NCBI GenBank assembly: GCA_023423795.1
Contig: JAFAEX010000046.1
Span: 1 to 27,163, forward strand
Reading direction: 5' to 3'
DNA length: 27,163 nucleotides
From: Chloroflexota bacterium
GTDB taxonomy: Bacteria > Chloroflexota > Chloroflexia > Thermomicrobiales > UBA6265
Under the pieces are notes generated by a model. The model did no database searches and was not told the DNA's origin. It saw only the letters and a program-made list of their open reading frames with translations. Of the stretch, positions 22,241 through 27,163 are shown one piece after another (position 1 is the first letter of the stretch; every line of letters begins with the position of its first letter). The position numbers and the translations under genes are program-made.

Positions 22241-23452
22241 CTATCCGATGGCCACGATCTCCTCGGCGGCCCGGCGTCCGCTGCGCAGCGCGCCGTCCAT
22301 CGTCGCGTAGTACTTCTCGGCGGTGTGCTCGCCGGCGAAGTGCAGCGGGCCGACGGGGCGGATCAACTCGGCCCACGGGCGTGGTTTGCCGACCAGTTCG
22401 GCGGAGTAGGCTGCGCCGATCCACGGGTCGTCATGCCAGGTGGTGAGCACGGCGTCCTCGGGTGCGAGCGCCAGGTCGGGGCGGAGCCACCCGAGGCGTT
22501 CGATCCAGCGCTGCGGGCCGACATCGACGCGGAGCGCATCGAGGGCCGGCGCGGAGCCGGCGAAGCAGTTCGCCGCCGGCGCGACCGCTCCGTCCGCTCC
22601 GTTCGCCGTCCACGTCCAGAAGAGGTCGGGCACCGACATGGTCGCGCTCGGCGCGGTTGGCTCGCGCAGCGGCACGGCGAGTTTGGCGGCGTGTCCGTAG
22701 GCGACGCGTTCGATGGCGGCTCGCTTCCAGTCCGGCAGGGGAGGGTCGAAGGCAATCCCGTCCGTCAGCCGCGCCGGAACGGCCAGCACGACCCGATCGG
22801 CTTCGATGTCGAACCCCGCGGCGCGCACGGTGGCGCCGTCGTCGGACCAGGCGACCGCCTGCGCCGGCGTCGAGAGGTGCACGGCCGACCCGAGGCGGCG
22901 CGCCAGTTCGAGCGCGACGCCCTGGTTGCCGCCGGCGACGCGGAAACTCTCGTCGCTGTTGATCAGGGAAGCGCCTTTGCCCAGGACCGTCGCCGGGAGG
23001 CTCGCCACCGGCAACGTCGATGTGATCGTGAGCCGCGCCACGATGGCCTCGCGCGCGCCGGGGTCGAGGTCGATGCCATCGAGGACGGCCGTGACCGGCT
23101 CGTTCGGGTTCGCCTCGCGTCCGGCGAAGACCTCGCCGAGGCGGGCCGCCGCCGACAGCATCGCCGCGCGATCGACGCCCCGGCCGCCCCGCGGCTCTCG
23201 ATCGGCGTAAGCCATGCCCGTCGGCGCGAGCCGCAAGCCGAGGCGTTCGACGGTCGCGATGATCTCGGACTGGTAATGCTCGATGAACTCCGCGCCGCGC
23301 TCGATCACCGCGCCGTTCGGCAGCGTCTGCGACCAGACCCGGCCCCCGACCCGGTCGCGCGCCTCGAGCACGACGACGTCGTGGCCGGCGCGCTGCGCCG
23401 CTTCGGCAGCCGCCAGCCCGCTGAACCCGGCTCCGACGATGCAAATGCGCAT
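22241..23452 (-). CDS. Flavin-dependent amine oxidase
   Basis: A 403 aa FAD enzyme starting at the ATG at 23452 after GAGAGG. An upstream in-frame codon at 23548 would put residues before the Rossmann fold and has no binding site. FAD binding is shown by the N-terminal MRICIVGAGFSGLAAAEAAQ (GxGxxG at 7-12), E30 at the end of the second strand, and RDRVGGRVWSQTLPNGAVIE (GGR 36-38). The C-terminus has the family's second FAD contact, GPLHFAGEHTAEKYYATMDG (about 368-387), then ALRSGRRAAEEI. No signal peptide, so it is cytoplasmic. The length and motif order fit monoamine-oxidase-like proteins, but the substrate could be a monoamine, polyamine or amino acid. It stands alone between a broken gene and a 0.97 kb non-coding region. 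Confidence 0.93.
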   Translation of the reverse strand: MRICIVGAGFSGLAAAEAAQRAGHDVVVLEARDRVGGRVWSQTLPNGAVIERGAEFIEHYQSEIIATVERLGLRLAPTGMAYADREPRGGRGVDRAAMLSAAARLGEVFAGREANPNEPVTAVLDGIDLDPGAREAIVARLTITSTLPVASLPATVLGKGASLINSDESFRVAGGNQGVALELARRLGSAVHLSTPAQAVAWSDDGATVRAAGFDIEADRVVLAVPARLTDGIAFDPPLPDWKRAAIERVAYGHAAKLAVPLREPTAPSATMSVPDLFWTWTANGADGAVAPAANCFAGSAPALDALRVDVGPQRWIERLGWLRPDLALAPEDAVLTTWHDDPWIGAAYSAELVGKPRPWAELIRPVGPLHFAGEHTAEKYYATMDGALRSGRRAAEEIVAIG

Positions 23453-23956
23453 GCCGCCTCTCCGACTATCCGTGCGTCCGGGCCGAACGATTCGTGGGTG
23501 ACGCGCCCGCGGCGGGTCATGGCGACGAGCCGTCCCCCCGGCGTCCACGTCGCACGCGCCCTAGCCTGCTGGAACCCGCCGAATGTCGCGGCGATTGTCG
23601 CCCGGCGTGCGGCGCGCCACAACCAACAGGGAGCGCGGGCGTGGACGCCGACAAGCGCCGTTCGCCCGACCTCATCCTGCCGCGCCGCGATCTCCGGACG
23701 AGCGCCGCCTCGTGGCTCGCACGACGGCAATCTCGTTCGCCCAATGCCCTCGACCCGCCGGCGTCTCATACGAGATCCGGCCGCTCGAACCGGGATGCCG
23801 TCCGCTGTCGCCGGGCAGGGACCGTGCCCTCCCGTGCCGGTCCTCGCGAACGAGGGATGCCGGATGGGCGGCTGCCGGGTCGTGCGGAATGCGGGCGGTT
23901 GCCCTCGCTGCCGCCGACGGTCGCGGGCATTCACCCGGCAGGGCTCCGCGCCGTCC
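23453..23956. other. Gene-free region upstream of the amine oxidase
   Basis: About 0.5 kb with no supported gene. It contains the amine oxidase promoter region, a second copy of the dispersed repeat (23766 onward), and at 23641 a GTG-started frame (MDADKRRSPDLILPRRD...) that I do not accept as coding. Confidence 0.45.
23766..23870. repeat. Dispersed repeat element, copy 2 (diverged)
   Basis: It begins TCATACGAGATCCGG (23766-23780), one base different from copy 1. It keeps the downstream order: a GGGATgCCGT block, then the inverted repeat GGGCAGGGACCGTGCCCTCC, then GTGCC and CGCG-AACGA. The order and spacing match copy 1, although the arms have diverged. Confidence 0.55.
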
Positions 23957-24219
23957 ATTTATTCGGTATTTATTCGGTATTCTTTCGGCGTTTATTCGGT
24001 CGTGGCACGCCGCGTACGTACGCGGCAAAGCGTCCGCAACGGACTTTATTCGCGGCCCCTCCCACGCTCAGCGCCCGGTACCCCCGCGCCGCACGCGCCC
24101 GCCCCGGTTTCGTCCGGGAGGCTGGCAGGGGGCGCCGAAGAAACCCGGTTTCCGCATGGGCATGGGAAAACCGCCGCCGAATAAACGCCGAAAGAATACC
24201 GAATAAAAACCGAATAAAT
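23957..24219. mobile_element. 263 bp non-coding element with 43 bp inverted repeats made of 11 bp iterons
   Basis: Arms 23957-23999 and 24177-24219 are inverted copies of each other with one mismatch in 43. Each arm consists of four units of about 11 bp: ATTTATTCGG, TATTTATTCGG, TATTCTTTCGG and CGTTTATTCGG. The arms are strikingly AT-rich against this background. The 177 bp centre carries an 18 bp palindrome and a partial iteron (TTTATTCGCGG at 24043), but no gene. No target-site duplication is visible. It could be a MITE-like element moved in trans, a regulatory site for a protein binding on one helical face, or an iteron-type replication or partition site. Confidence 0.6.
24009..24026. repeat. 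18 bp perfect palindrome inside the iteron element
   Basis: GCCGCGTACGTACGCGGC, ten bases inside the left arm. Its inner 14 bp is identical to the palindrome at 18410-18423 upstream of the WYL regulator. Confidence 0.8.
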
Positions 24220-24300
24220 TGGCCTGGCCGCAGCGCCCGCACGCCTACCGGCGACGGCGGTTCCAGACCGATCGGCCGGCTCCCGTATCACGGAGCCGGC

Positions 24301-24337
24301 GGCGATCCGGCGGCCGGCGTACCGTCGCCGGATCGCC
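24301..24337. repeat. Hairpin GGCGATCCGGCG / CGCCGGATCGCC
   Basis: A 12 bp perfect stem with a 13-base GC-rich loop lies just beyond the clpP terminator hairpin. It may be a second part of a tandem terminator. Confidence 0.4.
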
Positions 24338-24347
24338 GGCAATGGGA

Positions 24348-24393
24348 TCGCCCGCCCCGATCCCCGGAACTCTCGGGGGATCGGGGCGGGCGA
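24348..24393 (-). terminator. Terminator of clpP
   Basis: An 18 bp perfect stem, TCGCCCGCCCCGATCCCC with its complement, has a ten-base loop and starts 26 bases after the clpP stop. It can be extended past a small bulge by ATGGG on both sides. No strong T-run. Confidence 0.65.
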
Positions 24394-24418
24394 GGCCCAT
24401 CGAACGGTCAAGAATCTT

Positions 24419-25081
24419 CTAGCGCGTCGCGGCGTCCGCATCGAGCGGGGAGCCGTCGGGGCCAACGAGCGCGGGCGGGCGGCGGACCGGTTCGAGCACG
24501 TCGTCCACGAGGCCGTACTCCTTGGCCTCCTGGGCGCTCATGTAGTAGTCGCGCTCGCTGTCGTGCTTGACCTTCTCGAAAGGCTGGCCGGTGTGCTGGG
24601 CGATGATCGACATGCACTTGGCCGAGAGCGTCATCGTTTCGCGGGCGGCGACCTCGATGTCGGGCACCGCGCCGCTGAACCCGCCCGAGCCCTGGTGGAT
24701 GAGGATGCGGGCGTTGGGCAGGGCGAAGCGCTTGCCGGGCGCGCCGCCGGCCAGCAGCACGGCGCCCATGCTCGCGCCGAAACCGAGGCAGAAGGTGGCC
24801 ACGTCCGGTTTGATCATCTGCATGGTGTCGTAGATGGCGAGGCCCGCGTAAATGACGCCGCCGGGGGAGTTGATGTAGAAGCGGATGTCCTGCTCCGGGT
24901 CCTCGTGGGCGAGGAAGAGCAGTTGCGCCACGATCAGGTTGGCGATCTGGTCGTCCACCGGCGTGCCGAGGAAGACGATGCGGTCCTTCAGCAGCCGGGA
25001 GTAAATGTCGTAGGAGCGCTCGCCCCGGTTGGTGCTTTCCACCACCATCGGGATCAGGTTTTCGATCTTCGGGATTTCCAT
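24419..25081 (-). CDS. clpP: ATP-dependent Clp protease proteolytic subunit
   Basis: The 220 aa serine protease subunit of the ClpP tetradecamer, which degrades proteins fed by ClpX/ClpC-type unfoldases. GGAGG seven bases before the ATG at 25081 fixes the start; the open frame extends to 25132. It begins MEIPKIENLIPMVVESTNRG, with the processing-region motif ERSYDIYSRLLKDRIVFLG. The catalytic triad is complete: S104 (LGFGASMGAVLL), H129 (ARILIHQGSGG) and D178 (SERDYYMSAQEAKEYGLVD). INSPGGVIYAGLAIYDTMQM forms the Gly-rich loop over the active site. The tail after VDDVLEPV is some 20 residues longer than in short ClpPs. No clpX or clpC gene is in the window, so this is a stand-alone, possibly accessory, copy. 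Confidence 0.97.
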   Translation of the reverse strand: MEIPKIENLIPMVVESTNRGERSYDIYSRLLKDRIVFLGTPVDDQIANLIVAQLLFLAHEDPEQDIRFYINSPGGVIYAGLAIYDTMQMIKPDVATFCLGFGASMGAVLLAGGAPGKRFALPNARILIHQGSGGFSGAVPDIEVAARETMTLSAKCMSIIAQHTGQPFEKVKHDSERDYYMSAQEAKEYGLVDDVLEPVRRPPALVGPDGSPLDADAATR

Positions 25082-25375
25082 TCGGGAGCCTCCGTCTCGT
25101 CCGGCCGGGCGCTGCCCCGGCCGGAACGTCAACCGTACCCCAATCGGCCCCTGCCGGCATCCTCTCCGGCCGTCCAGGTTCCGGCGTTCGGCGCAGTACG
25201 TCGCGGATGTCCCCTGGCGACCCGGTTCCGGCGCCGGGCGCGACGCCGATTCGGCCGCGCGCAGACCCCACCCGTGGTCTCAACGCCGGGAAGCGTCGTC
25301 CGTCAGACCGATGTAACCCGGCGGACGACCACCCGCGCGCGGCCTCCGGCGCCTCACCGCGGGCGCACGATACGA

Positions 25376-25696
25376 TCAGGCCGGCGACAGGAAACGCAGC
25401 GCAACCACGCCGGCCGCGATCAGGACGAGCGGGAGGATGCGCCCGGGCGTCGCCGGATCGCCGAACAGCACGATGCCGGCGACCACCGTGCCGGCGGCGC
25501 CAATCGCCGTGAAGACGGCGTAGGCGGTGCCGATCGGCAGCGAGCGCGCCGCCGTGCTCAAGAGGTAGACGGCGACCGCGCCAAGGACGACGCAGCGAAC
25601 CGTCGGCCAGGCGCGGGTGAAGCCATCGGTCGGCGGCACGCTCAGCGCGAAGGCCACTTCGACGACGCCGGCGGCGAGCAGCCATGCCCAGGCCAT
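25376..25696 (-). CDS. Small multidrug resistance (SMR) family exporter, Gdx/SugE-like
   Basis: A 106 aa four-helix membrane protein that exports small cations in exchange for protons, working as a dimer. GAGGAGG precedes the ATG at 25696. The four helices are about 2-20, 31-50, 55-78 and 84-104. The essential membrane-embedded acid is E13 (LAAGVVEVAFALSV). SLPIGTAYAVFTAIGAAGTV, then AGIVLFGDPATPGRILPLVL, resembles the Gdx (guanidinium exporter, formerly SugE) branch more than EmrE, but this is by eye. The gene starts four bases after the flavin-reductase-like stop, so the two are an operon. The divergent TetR gene next to it is the likely repressor. No guanidine riboswitch is visible. Confidence 0.93.
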   Translation of the reverse strand: MAWAWLLAAGVVEVAFALSVPPTDGFTRAWPTVRCVVLGAVAVYLLSTAARSLPIGTAYAVFTAIGAAGTVVAGIVLFGDPATPGRILPLVLIAAGVVALRFLSPA

Positions 25697-25700
25697 CGCG

Positions 25701-26339
25701 TTACCTCCTCCGCCGGTGGTCGCGGCCGGCGACCTCGGCGTATGGGATGCGCCGCAACGAGAAGACCTCGTCGAGCGCGGCCCAGTCGGCGCGCCCGAGA
25801 CGGCCGACCGGGTCCAGGAGTTCCGGGACGACCAAACCGTGGCGCAGGACCGCCGCGTGGACGGCGACATGGACGATCTCGCCGAAGACCACGGTCGAGG
25901 CCGGGAACGCCACCTCGCCCGCGGCACGGCACTCGATGGCGATGGGAGATGCGGCGACCCGGGGCGGGGTGACCCGCGCCGAGGCCTCTCGCTCGATCCC
26001 GACCGCGTCGAACTCCCCGATCGCGGGCGGGAAATCCGTCGCGGTGGCGTTGACGGCATCCGCGAGGGAGCGGGTGGCGACGTTGACGACGAATTCGCCG
26101 GTGTCTCGCACGTTGCGCAGGGTGTCCTTCGGCCCGAGGCTGGTGAACTGCACGATTGGCGGATCGACCGAGGCGACGGTGAAGTAGGAATGAGGCGCGA
26201 GGTTGTCGATCCCGTCGCGGGAGCGGGTGGAAATCCAGGCGATGGGCCGGGGGACCACCACGGAGTTGAGCAGCGCCCCGAATCGCTCGCCATGGTCCGA
26301 TGGGTCGAACGCGACGCGTTCCGCGGCGGCGGTGTCCAT
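25701..26339 (-). CDS. Flavin reductase-like (split-barrel FMN-binding) protein
   Basis: A 212 aa soluble flavoprotein starting at the ATG at 26339, with GAGG about 11 bases upstream. The flavin_reduct/split-barrel pattern is clear: NSVVVPRPIAWISTRSRDGI, DNLAPHSYFTVASVDPPIVQ, then KDTLRNVRDTGEFVVNVATR. The middle EFDAVGIEREASARVTPPRV and the FGEIVHVAVHAAVLRHGLV strand complete the barrel, and the C-terminal HRRRR is basic. Such proteins bind FMN and either reduce flavins or act directly on a small molecule. Co-transcription with the SMR exporter (4-base gap) and the divergent TetR repressor suggest detoxification of one inducer: modify, then export. That is inference. Confidence 0.93.
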   Translation of the reverse strand: MDTAAAERVAFDPSDHGERFGALLNSVVVPRPIAWISTRSRDGIDNLAPHSYFTVASVDPPIVQFTSLGPKDTLRNVRDTGEFVVNVATRSLADAVNATATDFPPAIGEFDAVGIEREASARVTPPRVAASPIAIECRAAGEVAFPASTVVFGEIVHVAVHAAVLRHGLVVPELLDPVGRLGRADWAALDEVFSLRRIPYAEVAGRDHRRRR

Positions 26340-26373
26340 GATCGTGAAGTCCTCGTGAGAAAACAGAACGACG

Positions 26374-26401
26374 GTACGTTTGTGGTAACGTACTATAGTA
26401 C
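26374..26401. promoter_or_regulatory. TetR operator: two overlapping palindromes between divergent genes
   Basis: An inverted repeat GTACGTT-6-AACGTAC (26374-26393) overlaps a second perfect palindrome GTACTATAGTAC (26390-26401). The pair fills the 66 bp between the flavin-reductase-like start (26339) and the TetR start (26406). The first has the size and symmetry of a TetR-dimer site. Repressor bound here would block both promoters. Confidence 0.75.
26394..26399 (+). promoter_or_regulatory. Putative -10 box TATAGT for a leaderless tetR transcript
   Basis: TATAGT lies seven to twelve bases before the A of the TetR ATG, so transcription from it would begin at or next to the start codon. No ribosome binding site is present in the preceding 20 bases. 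No clear -35 is seen at 17 bp. The box sits inside the second operator palindrome. Confidence 0.45.
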
Positions 26402-26405
26402 TCTT

Positions 26406-27050
26406 ATGGACGTCAACCCCCTGTCTCGACCGTCCGAACCCGAACGGCCCAGGCGCGCGGATGCCGAGCGCAACCGGGCGGCGATCCTTGCCGCGGCGGC
26501 CGAGTTGTTCGCCGAGCACGGCGCGGCATCCGTTTCGATGGACGCGGTTGCCGAGCGGGCCGGGGTGGGCAAGCCGACGCTGTATCGCCACTTCGGCGAC
26601 AGGGCCGGGTTGGCGCACGCGGTCTTCGAGGAGCGCGAGCGCGGGTTCCAGGCGCGCCTGATCGCGGAGCAGGGCACTGGAGCGCCGGCAGGAAGGATCG
26701 CCGACTTCCTCGACGGCTATCTCGGTCTCGTGGAGGCCCACCTCGACGTGCTGGCGGCTGCCGAGTCGGCGCGGCCTGGCGCGCGTTTCGCGGTGGGCGC
26801 CTACGCCTCGTACCGCCGGCTGCTGGCGATATGGCTGGGCGAAGCCGGCGTGCCGGAGGCGGATCGCGGCTACCTCGCCGACGTGCTGCTGGCGACCGCG
26901 GCAGCGGACCTTTACCGCCAGCAGCGGGACGTCGAGAAGTACGCCCCGGAGGAGATCCGCGCCCGGGCCCGGGCACTGGCGCACCGCCTCGTCGCGGCGT
27001 ACGCAACGCCTGGTGCGGCCGCGGGCGGTCGTCGCGCACAGGGCGCGTAA
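26406..27050 (+). CDS. TetR family transcriptional regulator
   Basis: A 214 aa repressor starting at the ATG at 26406, with no ribosome binding site. The N-terminal helix-turn-helix covers about 19-66: ADAERNRAAILAAAAELFAE, HGAASVSMDAVAERAGVGKP and TLYRHFGDRAGLAHAVFEER, a textbook TetR_N. The C-terminal ligand and dimer domain (about 80-200) is helical (RIADFLDGYLGLVEAHLDVL, YRRLLAIWLGEAGVPEADRG) and not assignable to a known ligand class. It is divergent from the flavin-reductase/SMR operon and separated by 66 bp containing two overlapping palindromes, so it very probably represses that operon and itself. After its stop only C-rich, low-complexity DNA remains to the window end. Confidence 0.94.
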   Translation: MDVNPLSRPSEPERPRRADAERNRAAILAAAAELFAEHGAASVSMDAVAERAGVGKPTLYRHFGDRAGLAHAVFEERERGFQARLIAEQGTGAPAGRIADFLDGYLGLVEAHLDVLAAAESARPGARFAVGAYASYRRLLAIWLGEAGVPEADRGYLADVLLATAAADLYRQQRDVEKYAPEEIRARARALAHRLVAAYATPGAAAGGRRAQGA

Positions 27051-27163
27051 CCCCGGGGCCGGCTGCACGTCGGCGGCCGGAGCGGATTCGCCGGGGCGCC
27101 GGCGGCGACCCCCGGACCCCCAAACCCCCCCCCGTACGGTTAACCCCGGGCCGCCGGTTGGCG
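27051..27163. other. C-rich low-complexity end of window
   Basis: The last 113 bp contain C-runs around 27112-27132 and no gene or hairpin I can support. Confidence 0.5.

Noticed and set aside
23641..23784. GTG-started plus-strand frame MDADKRRSPDLILPRRD
   Set aside because: It has GGAG upstream but turns into repeat sequence (the TCATACGAGATCCGG element) and has no recognisable motif.
23957..24219. Insertion sequence or transposon with its own transposase
   Set aside because: The 177 bp between the arms cannot encode one, and no target-site duplication is visible; only a non-autonomous or regulatory element is possible.
25082..25375. Guanidine riboswitch upstream or near the SMR gene
   Set aside because: The SMR gene is the second gene of its operon and no conserved guanidine aptamer motif could be seen around it or before 26339.

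Overview
The window is very GC-rich, and every recognisable gene uses GC-rich third positions. Two of the exported proteins (964-1422 and 8989-9783) carry N-termini of the form MDxxxFDAL followed by a twin-arginine or RR-type signal. I associate that leader with Thermomicrobia-type Chloroflexota, so that lineage is my best guess (inference; no rRNA or marker gene lies in the window). The right end finishes in a C-rich low-complexity stretch.

Left third (1-10.2 kb). It opens with the 5' part of a secreted protein on the minus strand, then two small exported proteins on the plus strand flanking the wreck of a PHP-type phosphoesterase gene. A long minus-strand block follows. It holds a UgpA/UgpE/UgpB-like ABC importer operon (8602 to 5379, no ATPase), a GAF-HisKA_3 histidine kinase and a NarL/LuxR-type response regulator. 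The 0.2 kb between kinase and regulator is made of three tandem-repeat arrays, the outer two inversely complementary. Upstream of the importer are a very long hairpin and a secreted protein with about 40 cysteines.

Middle (10.2-19.7 kb). A coiled-coil protein and an LPXTG-type surface protein with an internal duplication are convergent. Then come 0.9 kb without a convincing gene, an overlapping HipA-like kinase/DUF3037 pair, a secreted tripeptidyl-aminopeptidase-like hydrolase, a secreted DUF3105 protein, a WYL-domain regulator, and a small plus-strand cluster (unknown 86 aa protein, MmcQ/YjbR-like, TfoX N-domain).

Right third (19.7-27.1 kb). A Tat-exported tyrosinase, a broken unknown gene, a flavin amine oxidase, ClpP, and a divergent locus in which a TetR regulator faces a flavin-reductase-like gene and an SMR efflux gene across a compact operator. 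The non-coding stretches here hold two copies of a dispersed inverted-repeat element and a 263 bp element bounded by 43 bp inverted repeats, each arm built from four 11 bp iterons. Its centre contains a palindrome whose 14 bp core also occurs 31 bp upstream of the WYL regulator's distal promoter repeats.

No tRNA, rRNA, CRISPR array, transposase or phage gene was found. The best candidates for something undescribed are the iteron-armed element with its shared palindrome, and the complementary tandem arrays between kinase and response regulator.
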